Of a stretch of DNA of 64,000 nucleotides, positions 24,509-34,600 are shown piece by piece. The DNA comes from Arthrobacter_M sp030063245 (GTDB taxonomy: Bacteria > Actinomycetota > Actinomycetes > Actinomycetales > Micrococcaceae). Below the pieces are notes generated by a model. The model ran no database searches. It was not told where the DNA came from and saw only the letters and a program-made list of their open reading frames with translations. Each line of letters starts with the position of its first letter. The first letter of the stretch is position 1. The stretch is taken from the NCBI RefSeq assembly GCF_051131705.1, contig NZ_CP180316.1, forward strand, positions 868,001 to 932,000, read 5' to 3'. A program made the position numbers and the translations under genes.

Positions 24509-25786
24509 ATGCAGAAAATGCAAGGCACGGAACGGATTATCACAGGCGCCGGCGGAACACCGCTGGATTGCCTGGTGGAACAGCTGTGGTCCACACCCGT
24601 CCGGACCGGGCAGGCGCGCGTCGTCGTCGATGCGGCGCCGAACAGCCAATGGGCGGATGCGGAGACGTATTGGGTCCTGCCGTCGCCCGCGAAGGCACGC
24701 CTGCTGATACCGCGCCGCAATCCCCGGGTCACAGCGGCAGCACTGAGGAGCTATCGCGCGCTGCGGCCACCGAAGGTCCGGTGGGCACGGAACGCCTTGG
24801 GCCTGGTCGCCAGAGCGGGGCTGCCGCCGGCGTTGCACACGCTTTCCGTTCAAAGGCCCGTGGTGGCCGGATCACCACGGGCAGAAGCTTGCCTGCCGTT
24901 GGAGGAAATCACCTCCTGCCTGGAACTGGGTCCGCTGTCCGCGGCCATAGGGATCCGGCTTGGCGACAACCGCAAGCCGACGTTGCAGCTTTTCGACGGC
25001 GACGGCCGGCCGGCCGGTTACGCGAAGCTGGCGTGGAATGAGACAAGCCGCGAGTACATCCAGACGGAGGAAGCCGCCCTGACAGCGTTGGCGACCGCTT
25101 CCGGCCCGACCCGAGTTCCCCGACTTCTGGGTACCGGAAAGTGGGACGGATTTCCGTACCTGATCACCGAACCGCTGCCGGAGAACGTCAGAGCGGTCCG
25201 CGGAAACGTCGGCCGACCTACGCCGGCGGAGATGTTTGCGCTCACCCCGGTGGAGCGCATTGGGACCGTATCGTCGACCGGTCACTTCCGCGCGCTGAGT
25301 CAACGCCTGAGAGCTCTTCCCGACGGTGCGGAGCAGGCGCTGCGGGCAGCGGCCGCACAGACCGAGCGTATGGTTCTGGCCAGGGACGCCGCCCTTCCCA
25401 TCACCCGCCGCTGGCACGGCGACCTGGTGCCGTGGAATGCCGCACGCGAACCCGGGGGACAATTGTGGTGCTGGGACTGGGAATCGGCGGAGCCGGATGC
25501 CATCGCGGGACTCGACGCTCTGCATTGGGCGATCAGTGTCCGCAGGGAAGCAGGAACCGGCACGGTGGCAGGAAACCTGGCGCGTTCGCTCGAGGATTCG
25601 GAGCTGTACCTGCGGGCCGCCGGCGTACCGAAGTCGGCGGAGGGCGATCTCGCCGCCGTGTACGCGCTGGTGGTGACCGAGCGTGCCTGGACGCTTGCCG
25701 TGCACAATGGCGGCTGGCCCTCCTCCTGGATCTCGCAGCAGGACCTGATGGACGTTCTTGCTGCGGCGCGGACGCTCATGCGCTGA
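24509..25786 (+). CDS. APH-fold phosphotransferase of unknown substrate
   Basis: Kinase-like protein of the aminoglycoside/choline phosphotransferase superfamily, 425 residues. The Brenner-type catalytic motif HGDLVPWN is at about 303-310 and the metal-binding DWE near 323. An N-terminal lobe of about 200 residues precedes it. The usual nucleotide loop is not obvious. The start is set at ATG 24509 because AGGAG stands 6 bases upstream; a TTG 63 bases earlier has no site. As last gene of the sugar-transferase, cysQDN, wecG operon, it more likely phosphorylates a sugar or glycan than an antibiotic, but that is inference. It is convergent with the phosphoesterase gene. Confidence 0.8.
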   Translation: MQKMQGTERIITGAGGTPLDCLVEQLWSTPVRTGQARVVVDAAPNSQWADAETYWVLPSPAKARLLIPRRNPRVTAAALRSYRALRPPKVRWARNALGLVARAGLPPALHTLSVQRPVVAGSPRAEACLPLEEITSCLELGPLSAAIGIRLGDNRKPTLQLFDGDGRPAGYAKLAWNETSREYIQTEEAALTALATASGPTRVPRLLGTGKWDGFPYLITEPLPENVRAVRGNVGRPTPAEMFALTPVERIGTVSSTGHFRALSQRLRALPDGAEQALRAAAAQTERMVLARDAALPITRRWHGDLVPWNAAREPGGQLWCWDWESAEPDAIAGLDALHWAISVRREAGTGTVAGNLARSLEDSELYLRAAGVPKSAEGDLAAVYALVVTERAWTLAVHNGGWPSSWISQQDLMDVLAAARTLMR

Positions 25787-25844
25787 CCCGATTACCTGCA
25801 CGGCAGGCAGTGCAACGCTGGCGTCAGCCCGTTGTGCTGGCAGC

Positions 25845-25893
25845 GCTGCCTTGCGCTGCTGACGCTGCCTTGCGCTGCCTTGCGCTGCCTTGC
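25845..25893 (+). repeat. 10-bp repeats GCTGCCTTGC
   Basis: One copy at 25845-25854 and three tandem copies at 25864-25893 in the gap between two convergent genes. No function is evident. Confidence 0.85.
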
Positions 25894-25923
25894 GCTTCGT
25901 CCGTCGCGGTGCATGGGGGACCG

Positions 25924-27114
25924 TCAGGGTACCGAATTGTAGACGTCAGTGCCGAACCGGTGTTGTCCAAAAGCTCCTGCATAACCGAGGTAGGGGAGCG
26001 AGAAAATGTCTTCTATGCTGGCCAGCAGGCCGTAGTGGTTATAGACCGTGTCCGAGGTGGTGCCACCCTTGATGTGCGGTGAGAGCACCAGCGCGCCCAC
26101 CAGGCCGCCGCCGATGCCGCCGGGCACGGTGGCGACCGGCGTCGAACTGGCCGTGCAGCAGGTATAGGCATCCGGATCCACGATGTCCTTTTCATCGGAT
26201 TCGTCAAAGGTTATGACCAGGACACCGTCCTGTCGGAACGCGGGGGAGTCGGTGATCCGGGGAACCCACTGTTTGAGCCAGGTGTCAATGGCCTGGAGAC
26301 CGCCGGCGCGGCCATCCACGCACGGTTTGTCGTGGCCGTCGCTGCACAGGTTCGGCGTGATATAGGACAGGTTGGGGGTTGTCGCGGCGGAGGCCAGATC
26401 GCCGGTCAGTGCATCGAGATCAACAACGTTGGCGGCACATTGCGGTGATCCCGTGATCCCGGCGAAATAGACGAAAGGGTTATGGCGGGCGGCATATTGG
26501 TCCCCCACCACGGCCTTCTTCGTGTCGTCCGCCGCACCCAGCTCGGGGTGCCGGCAGGGGGTTTTCATATCCTCCATGTACCCCTTCCAGGTCTTCCCAG
26601 CTGAGGTCAGCTGGTCGGCCACGGTGGGAACGGCTGCGGGGTAGACGCATCCGGTGCCGACCCATTGACCGGGCGGCACGGTGCCGGTGTCGGCGAATTT
26701 GGAATATACGGCGCAGTCCTTGAGCGTTCGGGTGTTGGGGGCCTGGCCCGAAATCTGCGCGATGTAATTAGGCAACGAACTGTGGGCGATCGAATAGTAG
26801 GACGACAGCAGCACGCCCTGGCTGCGGAGTGTTTGGGAAAGATATGGGGCGCCGGAATCCGATCCCCAGACCCGGCTGTAGCCCTTGTTCTCCAGATTGA
26901 TCACAAAGACGTGGTTAATCCCGCTGGACGGAGCCGGTGGGGTTACCGATGCCGCGGGAGCTGAACCTACCCGGCCGGCCGCCAGCGGAACAAGAGCCAG
27001 CAGCACGAGGACAATTGCCGCCGACAGTGCGATCCGGAAGGACAGCATCGAACTGCCCGGATTTCCAGCCACTGTCTGTTCCGCGCTTCTATCGCTCATC
27101 GGTGCAGCCCCCAT
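25924..27114 (-). CDS. Secreted or membrane-anchored phosphoesterase (acid phosphatase/phospholipase C superfamily)
   Basis: Predicted extracellular hydrolase of phosphate esters, 396 residues. After a short N-terminus there is one hydrophobic segment (about 24-46, an uncleaved anchor or signal peptide) and an Ala/Pro-rich linker. The alkaline-phosphatase-fold domain then begins with 'HVFVINLENKGYSRVWG' and continues with 'SIAHSSLPNYIAQISGQ', 'YITPNLCSDGHD' and 'VLVITFDESDEKD', where Asn, His and Asp residues typical of metal and catalytic sites are kept. ATG 27114 has GGGGAA upstream; ATG 27099 is also possible. It is followed on the same strand after 32 bases by nothing similar upstream except the Wzz gene. 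Substrate unknown; a glycan or lipid phosphate is possible here. Confidence 0.82.
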   Translation of the reverse strand: MGAAPMSDRSAEQTVAGNPGSSMLSFRIALSAAIVLVLLALVPLAAGRVGSAPAASVTPPAPSSGINHVFVINLENKGYSRVWGSDSGAPYLSQTLRSQGVLLSSYYSIAHSSLPNYIAQISGQAPNTRTLKDCAVYSKFADTGTVPPGQWVGTGCVYPAAVPTVADQLTSAGKTWKGYMEDMKTPCRHPELGAADDTKKAVVGDQYAARHNPFVYFAGITGSPQCAANVVDLDALTGDLASAATTPNLSYITPNLCSDGHDKPCVDGRAGGLQAIDTWLKQWVPRITDSPAFRQDGVLVITFDESDEKDIVDPDAYTCCTASSTPVATVPGGIGGGLVGALVLSPHIKGGTTSDTVYNHYGLLASIEDIFSLPYLGYAGAFGQHRFGTDVYNSVP

Positions 27115-27146
27115 CTGTGTTCCCCATGCGGATCAACGCTGGCACC

Positions 27147-28634
27147 TCAGCGCCGGGCAGAAACCGCATCCCGGCCCGGGACCTCCAGCGTTGCGGGGTG
27201 TGATGTCTCGTGGGTATCAGTGATGGTCCTGCCACGCTGCAGCAGGACGACGCCGAGCAGGACGGCACCTACCTCGTCCAGTTGCGCCGCTCCGGCGGCC
27301 AGGTCATCCGCGCGGCTGCGCAGCCGTTCCGCGACCATCACGCCTGCCCCCGCCAGCCTTCCGGCGGCCAGCCGGCTGGCGTATGGAGCATCGGCCGGCA
27401 GCGCCAGGATAATGACCGTTCCCGGCTTGCGGCCCGCCGTCCGACGGCGCACAACTCCCGTCACCAAATCATCGGCTCCGTCATGGGTCCCCGTCCGGTC
27501 CGGCCTGGTGACCTTCAGATGCGGGATCCGCAGCGACCCCAGAATCTCGGCTTCTTCGTCCGAGTCGGTGGTGTCAGGGACCAACTGGAGCCCATCGCGC
27601 AGCAGCGTCATGTACATTTCCGATGTCCCCATGACAACGAGTTCGACGTCGGCCCCGGTCTGCGCCATGACGACGGCAAGATTCGGGGCAACGTCCGAGA
27701 GCCCTCCCTGGGTGGTATCAATGACGGTGAGGGCCTCCAGACTTGTCCCGGCGGACGCAAGCATCCGCTCACGGATCATCCGGAACTCGTTCACGTCATC
27801 GCCGCGTGCCGGGATAGTGCCCCTGGATCCGTCCAATTCCGCGAGTACGGGACCTGCACCGACCAAGCCGACGTCATAGCCGTCCAAAATCCTCCGGTTG
27901 AAGGCGTTCCGGATGAAGGCAAGAATGACACCCAGCACCAGGCCGACCAGCAGACCGGATGCCAGGAACGTTGATGTCTGCGGCTGGACCGAGACAGGAT
28001 TTTCCGCCGCCGGGGTCAGAACCGAGCCGCCCGTCGTGTCGATGGCAGTGAGCTGGTTGATTTGATACTCCACGCTGGAGATACGCCCGCTAAGGGCCGA
28101 CCGATCCGCCAATGCCGTCGCGCCCATCACCGCGTTCAGCGAGGTCAACTGTTGTTGGAGCTGGTTGATCATCTTCGTCTTGCGGGCGTCCGCCTCGCTC
28201 TGCCTGTACAGCAAATAAGAATTGGCGAGCGCATCCGCACCGGCCCGCGCGCGTTCAGCCGAGGAGGACGTATAAGAGATCCGCACGGTCGTGGCGTTAA
28301 GACCAGCGGTCACGCTCACGCCGTCGCGCAAAGCGGCAGCATCGTCACCGCCCTGGAGCGTCTGGGCAGCATTATGCGCTACGACGTAGGAACTGGCCAG
28401 CTGATCTTCGGTCGCGGCATCAAGCAATCCGGACGCCGGGCGGGAGGGGTTGAACGGATCGGAAACAATCACGTTAACATTCACCAGCGTCGAAGCCATG
28501 ACTCTGCTGGGTACCAGGTAGAGGAATGCAACGACTGCCAGTACGCCCAACAGCGCCATGGCAACAATGATCTTCCATTGCCTTTTCAAAACTACAACAT
28601 AGTGGCCGATACCCACCGAAGGTTTCTCATTCAT
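27147..28634 (-). CDS. Wzz/chain-length-determinant protein with degenerate tyrosine-kinase domain
   Basis: Predicted inner-membrane polysaccharide co-polymerase that sets glycan chain length. The 495 residues show membrane helix 1 at 22-41, an external region of about 180 residues with a coiled-coil stretch (about 145-200), and helix 2 at 223-241. A cytosolic domain of about 250 residues follows, resembling the BY-kinase partner of such proteins. In that domain the P-loop position reads 'TTQGGLSDVAPNLA' (308-320), lacking the GKS/T of Walker A, and the Walker A' position reads 'ELVVMGTSE' instead of a DxD. No C-terminal Tyr cluster is present. It is therefore probably not an active kinase. 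GAGGA is 5 bases before ATG 28634. Confidence 0.85.
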   Translation of the reverse strand: MNEKPSVGIGHYVVVLKRQWKIIVAMALLGVLAVVAFLYLVPSRVMASTLVNVNVIVSDPFNPSRPASGLLDAATEDQLASSYVVAHNAAQTLQGGDDAAALRDGVSVTAGLNATTVRISYTSSSAERARAGADALANSYLLYRQSEADARKTKMINQLQQQLTSLNAVMGATALADRSALSGRISSVEYQINQLTAIDTTGGSVLTPAAENPVSVQPQTSTFLASGLLVGLVLGVILAFIRNAFNRRILDGYDVGLVGAGPVLAELDGSRGTIPARGDDVNEFRMIRERMLASAGTSLEALTVIDTTQGGLSDVAPNLAVVMAQTGADVELVVMGTSEMYMTLLRDGLQLVPDTTDSDEEAEILGSLRIPHLKVTRPDRTGTHDGADDLVTGVVRRRTAGRKPGTVIILALPADAPYASRLAAGRLAGAGVMVAERLRSRADDLAAGAAQLDEVGAVLLGVVLLQRGRTITDTHETSHPATLEVPGRDAVSARR

Positions 28635-28805
28635 GCCATCCTCATTCTGCCGCTGACCGAAGTCAGGAATTTCCCCAGCTAAAACTCATTTCCAGCTTTC
28701 AGAGCTGTACTGCTACGAGACTATGGCCCAGATCTCCGAGGAAGGTCCTCGTGACGCAAAAAGTGGCCGTGTTGTAATCTGTCGTCCTGACCTTTGCGCA
28801 ATTGT

Positions 28806-29786
28806 TCAGATCCCGTGCCCGCGTCGCTGCAGGGAATCCAAGACACGTTTGTCCGAAACAACCCCCGTCGCTACGGCCAACGCCAGAACCGCTCTGGGCT
28901 CGCGCCAGTTGGCGCGTATTGAGCGTCCCGCCCATCGCAGGGCCGCGCGCCGTTGTCCCAGCGCCGCATGACCAAAGGCAAGCTGACCATACACCCTGCC
29001 GGCACCAACGCCGTTCGTGCGAATGTCCTGGTGATGATCGAGCATCCACATATGGGCGACGTTCTTTACCTCCCATTGCTGGTAAAAGTACGAGGAACCG
29101 CCCCATTGGACGCGGATGAGCGGCTGGTCGACGTTCACAATGGCCCCGTGGCGGGTGGCCCGCAGGAGCAGATCCCAGTCCTCGCACATGCTGTTCGGAA
29201 TCGTCTCGTCGACCATGCCAATTCCGATCAAAGCCTCACGATCGGCCAAAAAAGACGAGGAATGGACCATGGACATCCTGGATCGGAGCAGGTCCTCGTG
29301 CCGAATGGCTTTTGAACCGGCCAGACGGACCGCCGTATGAGCACCGTAATCGACCACCATTGCCGTGGAGGCGAATGCAGCCCCCGGCACCTGCAGCAGG
29401 GCGATGGTCTGCAGCCGCAGCTTGCCCGGAAACCAACTGTCGTCGTCGTCGCAAAAGGCTACCAATTGCGTGACCGAACTGACAATGCCCGTGTTGCGTG
29501 CACCCGCCAGACCCGGGGTCCTGGAGTTTTCCTGCACCCGGACCTCCCGGAACGGATCCTGCCGCACTAGACCGAAATCCAATGCGCAGCGGTCATGGAC
29601 CACGTGTACGGTGATGGGGCCAGGATAGTCCTGGGTCAGGATCGAATCCAGCGCCCGGCGCATGAGCTCGGGGCGGTTATGCGTCACCAGAACCACGCCG
29701 ACATGCGGCAATTGCGGCCCAGATACGCCGGCGGGAATGTCGGTCTCCGACGGGCTGTGCCCCCCGGCATCAGCGTTGCTGCTCAC
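28806..29786 (-). CDS. GT2-family glycosyltransferase
   Basis: Predicted cytosolic glycosyltransferase that elongates the lipid-linked repeat. The GT-A fold shows 'VGVVLVTHNRPELMRRAL' near the N-terminus, 'TPGLAGARNTGI' and the nucleotide-sugar/metal motif 'VAFCDDDDSW'. A later segment has 'PNSMCEDWDLLLRA'. The frame is open back to TTG 29804 and ATG 29801, but the only clear binding site (AGGGGGA) precedes GTG 29786, so that start is preferred; the spacing is short and the choice is uncertain. No membrane helix. Same strand and probably same transcript as the Wzz-type gene downstream. Confidence 0.87.
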   Translation of the reverse strand: MSSNADAGGHSPSETDIPAGVSGPQLPHVGVVLVTHNRPELMRRALDSILTQDYPGPITVHVVHDRCALDFGLVRQDPFREVRVQENSRTPGLAGARNTGIVSSVTQLVAFCDDDDSWFPGKLRLQTIALLQVPGAAFASTAMVVDYGAHTAVRLAGSKAIRHEDLLRSRMSMVHSSSFLADREALIGIGMVDETIPNSMCEDWDLLLRATRHGAIVNVDQPLIRVQWGGSSYFYQQWEVKNVAHMWMLDHHQDIRTNGVGAGRVYGQLAFGHAALGQRRAALRWAGRSIRANWREPRAVLALAVATGVVSDKRVLDSLQRRGHGI

Positions 29787-29851
29787 GATTCCCCCTTCCA
29801 TCAAGATGATATTGGGGCGAGCCTAGCAGCGAAATAGTTTTCTGCCTCCGG

Positions 29852-29914
29852 GTAGCGGATGGGCCTGGCCGCGTAGCGGATCGGCCCGTCCGGGTAGCGG
29901 AAACGCCGTGCCGG
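29852..29914. promoter_or_regulatory. Three 21-bp direct repeats before the Wzy-like gene
   Basis: GTAGCGGA begins at 29852, 29873 and 29894, spaced exactly 21 bases, about two helical turns. Units 1 and 2 continue with similar G/C-rich sequence; unit 3 diverges after the core. The array lies between the divergent GT2 and Wzy-like genes and looks like an operator or activator-binding array. Confidence 0.5.
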
Positions 29915-30028
29915 GGCGCCCGGTAGGACATGGAGCGGCCTTTAGCCCAGGATGTGGGTACAATGCGAACAATGGAACCCGGGCTGTGCTTTGCTCACCG
30001 GGCTGGTCTCGTTACCTTGAGGATACAG

Positions 30029-31468
30029 ATGGCTGTTCAGCCGCGGGCCAAAGCCCGGCCCCATGCTCATCGTTATGCTCCGGCGCCTACCGGCCGGAAC
30101 GACGGCGGCGAACGCCGTGCCCGACGGCTCCGGACTGAGCACCTGCCCGGCTGGCCCGTTCTGGTCGCCTTCGCCGGTTTTCCGTTGTGGTGGCTCCTGG
30201 GCCTGGGCGACTTGGCATGGCCGGTCTTCGCCGCGGTCATGGTGTATGGTCTGGCGCGGTTCTCAAAGGTGAAAGCCCCACGCGGGCTCGGCGTCTGGCT
30301 GCTGTTTATGCTGTGGATGCTCTGCTCCCTGATCCAGATCGATGAGCCAATCCGGATTGTCGGCTTTTTTTACCGTTATGGGCTGTACTTGGCCGCCACG
30401 ATCGTGTTTGTCTACGTCTATAATGCACGCCACTCACTCAGCGAACGCAAGATATTCGGCGTTCTGACGATATTCTGGCTGGCGGTGGTGGTCGGCGGTT
30501 ATGCGGGACTTGCGTTCCCGGTCTTTGAACTCAAGACACCGCTGGCGTATGTGTTTCCGCAGGTGCTGCTGGACAATTCCTATGTCCATGACATGGCTTT
30601 CAGACGGCTGACCCAGTTCAACCCCGACCCGAACGCCTACGTCATTGCTGCTCCAAGACCCAGCGCCCCGTTCCTGTACGCGAACGGCTGGGGGAACGTG
30701 TACTCGCTGCTGACGCCCGTGGTCATCGCTTACGCATCAATGGTCCGGCGGGAGCGGAAATTCTGGCTGCTGGTCCTGGCCCTGCCGATATCCTTCGTTC
30801 CCGCCTTCCTGACGTTGAACCGAGGCATGTTCCTCGGTCTTGGAGTGGCGCTGGTGTATATCGGCATCCGGGCCGCTCTGCAAGGCCATGGCAAGATCAT
30901 TATGGCCATTATCGGCATTACTGCCATTGCGGGCATCGCTGTCAACGTCCTTCCCGTTCAGGAACGTCTGGATCAACGCACGGCCAAGGTCGAAAGCATC
31001 GTTGACCGTGGAAATCTGTATGTCGAAACTTTTGACAGGACGCTGGAATCGCCCGTGTTCGGGTATGGTGCCCCGCGGCCTTCCGAACGGGCGGGACAGC
31101 CCTCAGTAGGGACCCAGGGGCAGATTTGGATGGTGATGTTTTCCCATGGGTTCGTCGGTCTGGGTCTGTTCCTGGGCTGGCTGGTGATGTTGTTTCTTAA
31201 GACAATGCGCCGCACGGACGTGGTCGGCCTGGTCTGCAACACCATCATCCTTGTGTCCCTGGTCGAGGTGTTCTATTACGGCATTCTCGGCGCTGGGCTG
31301 GTGATAGTGATGGTTGCCGGTGCCTTGGCCCTGCGGAACGATCCGGCCGGTCAGGCGGCGGCGCAGTTTCCTGCCCGGGTTAAGCCAGAACGCGCACCAT
31401 GGGGCAGGCCCGTCGTCCCGGGCAGGCGCGCAGCACCGGGCAGGTACCCCCGAAACGGAAACACGTAG
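30029..31468 (+). CDS. O-antigen polymerase/ligase-like membrane protein (Wzy/WaaL type)
   Basis: Predicted to polymerise or ligate lipid-linked repeat units at the outer face of the membrane. The 479 residues contain about ten hydrophobic segments with a larger external loop before the last ones. The typical region is 'FLTLNRGMFLGLGVALVYIG', with the loop 'VFGYGAPRP' and 'QIWMVMFSHGFVGLGLFLGW' near the C-terminus. The frame is open from 29930, but ATG 30029 has GAGG at 6 bases and begins just before the basic N-terminal tail. The C-terminus is Arg/Pro-rich. Preceded by the 21-bp repeat array. Confidence 0.87.
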   Translation: MAVQPRAKARPHAHRYAPAPTGRNDGGERRARRLRTEHLPGWPVLVAFAGFPLWWLLGLGDLAWPVFAAVMVYGLARFSKVKAPRGLGVWLLFMLWMLCSLIQIDEPIRIVGFFYRYGLYLAATIVFVYVYNARHSLSERKIFGVLTIFWLAVVVGGYAGLAFPVFELKTPLAYVFPQVLLDNSYVHDMAFRRLTQFNPDPNAYVIAAPRPSAPFLYANGWGNVYSLLTPVVIAYASMVRRERKFWLLVLALPISFVPAFLTLNRGMFLGLGVALVYIGIRAALQGHGKIIMAIIGITAIAGIAVNVLPVQERLDQRTAKVESIVDRGNLYVETFDRTLESPVFGYGAPRPSERAGQPSVGTQGQIWMVMFSHGFVGLGLFLGWLVMLFLKTMRRTDVVGLVCNTIILVSLVEVFYYGILGAGLVIVMVAGALALRNDPAGQAAAQFPARVKPERAPWGRPVVPGRRAAPGRYPRNGNT

Positions 31469-31621
31469 AGCAGGCCATAAGTCGGGTACGCTTACCGGCC
31501 GGTTCTGCTTCTCATCCCTTGGTGCCGGACATACTCTTACCTCATTCTGCAGTTTTGCAGCGTGACGGTCTTGGAGTGAACATATCGATTGGGCGCTCCG
31601 CAATACTTCTGAGGGGTCCCT

Positions 31622-34600
31622 GTGTCGAGGGTTCATATCGTTTCCAGAGTTCTCGGTTTGTTGGTTACAGCTGCTGTGGCTTTTTCCGCTCTGGTGGCGA
31701 TTGCCGCCCCCGCATCCGCAGCATCCGCCGTCCGCGACGGCTCAGCTGCTGCATCGGCCGCCGCGTCCTGCTGGGAGATCAAACAGGACAATGCTTCGGC
31801 GCAGGACGGGACCTACTGGCTGCTGACACCGGCCATGAACGCGCCGGGCCAGTTTTACTGTGACATGACCACCGATGGCGGCGGCTGGGTGCTGGTCGGT
31901 AAGGGCCGCGAAGGCTGGACAGAGGCCAACCGGGGGACCGGCTCGCAGACCGCGCTGCGGACCGCGGGCCTGAGCCCCATGTCCGGCGCCACCAGCCAGC
32001 TTCCGGCGACCGCCATCGACGGCCTGCTCAACAACGGCCGGGTTGATGCGCTGTCGGACGGCATCCGGCTCAAGAGGGCCACCAACGCCGATGGCTCCGC
32101 CTGGCAGGAATCCAGGTTCAACACCAATAAGGGTGACCGCTGGGTATGGACCTTCGGGGCCGAGCATCAGGTCGCGTGGTATTCCTTTGACGGCGTCCGC
32201 GGCGGCGGCGGCCTGACCTCCAACTTCGGCCCTGACAACGCCTATCGGCAGATCAATGCCTCCGAGCTCAGCGCACAGGGGTACAGAATCGGTTTCGCCT
32301 ACGGCAGTGCCGTTACGGGGACCAGCAGCAGCACCAGCTATCTGTGGTCGGCCACGGACGGCTTGGGCAATGCGATGCCCTACACCGAAATGTACCTGCG
32401 GCCACAGATCCGTTCCCTGGACGCAGGCTTCACCCGGATCGCGGACGGCGGAACCGCGGTCAAGACCAACACCGCCGTCGCGAACTCGCTGGCCCTCGAC
32501 AGCCCGTGGGGCGTCTCCGGTCCCAAGACCCCCACCAAGGAAGGCGATGTAGAGGTTCAGGCCTTCGCGCAAAGCGGCAATGTGATGTATGTGGGAGGTA
32601 ACTTCACGTCGGTGCAGCGCAGTGCCACCGCCACCGGGGCAGACAAAGTGTCCCAGTCATTCCTGGCAGCCTTCGACGTGAACACGGGGGAGCTCATGCG
32701 CGGCTTCACGCCGGTGCTCAACGCGCCGGTTCAGGCGCTTGCGGCGCTGCCCAATGGAAATATAGTGGCCGCCGGTATCTTCACCCAGGCCAACGGCGCG
32801 CCCGCTTCCGCAATTGTGGCGCTGAATCCGGCCACGGGGGCAACAGTGGGCAACTGGGCCCTGAAGGTGGAAAACCGGACGACCAACGGTGTACTGCGCG
32901 TCAGTTCCCTCTCCATCAACGGCAACTGGCTCTACCTGGGCGGGGCCTTCACCCACCTTTCGGGCGGTACCAATCCGAACTCACCCGTCTATGCCAAAGG
33001 CGCCGCGCGGGTCGCAGTGGCGGATGGTACGCCGGGGACCGGGTGGAACCCCGACTTCAATGGCACCGTGGTGGCGATAGACGCCGCCGACGACGGCAGC
33101 AGGCTGTATGCGGCAGGCTATTTCACCACCTCGGCCACCGCACCGGCCCTCAAAGCCGCCGCCGTGCAGTCTGCTACCGGCGCGCCCCTGGCCACGCCCG
33201 CGTGGACGCCCACTTTCAGCAACAGCAACAATTATCAGCAGACCATCGGCCAGGTGGGGGACCGGGTCTGGCTCGGCGGCTCCGAGCACAGCTTCTTCAG
33301 TTACTCGACCAGCAGTTTCGACCTCCTCTCCGGCAACATCGGCAAAAACCACGGCGATTTCCAGGCCATGTCCGTTAGCCGGACAGGTGTGATCTATGCC
33401 GGCTCGCATGGCCATGACTGGGTCTACTCCAATGCCTTCAGCTGGCCGAACGTAGGAACCGGCTGGACGGAAGCGGACTCTTTTGAGTGGATAGGAGCCT
33501 GGGACGCCGCAACCGGCAACCTCATTCCAGGTTTTACTCCCAGCATGAAATTCCGGTTGGGGCAGGGCGTCTGGGCCACCACGGTGGACAGCAACGGCAC
33601 CATGTGGACCGGTGGCGACATGACCACGGTGGCCACCTCCACCTCCGCGGGTCGCTGGGCGGGGGGCTTTGCCCGGTTCCCGCAGCTTGACGCGGTGGCG
33701 CCTACGACGCCGTCGAACGTGGTTCCTTCCGCCGATGGACCCACCACCGTCAAACTCGCCTGGGGGCCATCCAGCGACAGCAGCGGCACCGTCTCCTACC
33801 AGATCCTGCGCAACGACAGGGTGGTTGCGACCACCTACGCCACCAGCGCGGTGCTCCCCAAGGGCGGCGAAAACCGCTACTTCGTCCGCGCGGTGGACGC
33901 GGCCGGGAATCTCTCCGCCAGCTCGCCGGTCATCACGGCCAGCGGGGCGAATCTGCCACCCACGGCGGCGTTCACCTCCAAGGTCACCGGCCTCACGGCA
34001 ACGTTTGACGCTGCCGGCTCCACCGACGATGGCACCATCGCCAGCTACGCGTGGGACTTTGGTGACGGCACCACCGGTTCCGGGGCCACGGCCTCGCATC
34101 CCTATGCCGCGGCCGGGACCTACGCCGCGCGGTTGGTCGTGACGGACAACGGCGGCGAAAAAGCGGCCGTGACGCATGACGTCAGCATGGTCCAGCCGGC
34201 CCCCACGGACGGCTACGGCGCGGCTGTCTACGGTGACAGCCCAACCTTTTACTACCGTCTTGGTGAATCAACGGGCTCCACGGCCAATGACGCCGGCGTC
34301 TCGGCCAGCCCCGGAACCTATTCCGGCACGGTGACCCAAGGTGTCGCCGGCGCGCTGCCCGGCGTAGCGGATACCGCGGCCACCTTCGACGGCAGCTCCG
34401 GCCTGGTCAGCAGCCGCAAGAGCTATGACAACCCGTCCACCTATTCGCTGGAGCTGTGGTTCAACACCACCACCACCCGCGGCGGAAAGCTGATCGGCTT
34501 CGGGGATCAGGCCACCGGGCAGTCCAACAACTACGACCGGCATGTGTACATGCAGGACGACGGCAAACTGGTCTTCGGCACCTGGACCGGCACCGGCAAC

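Noticed and set aside
24509..25786. Aminoglycoside resistance gene
   Set aside because: The HGD and DWE motifs show only the fold; the gene is inside a glycan/sulfation operon and has no specific resistance signature.
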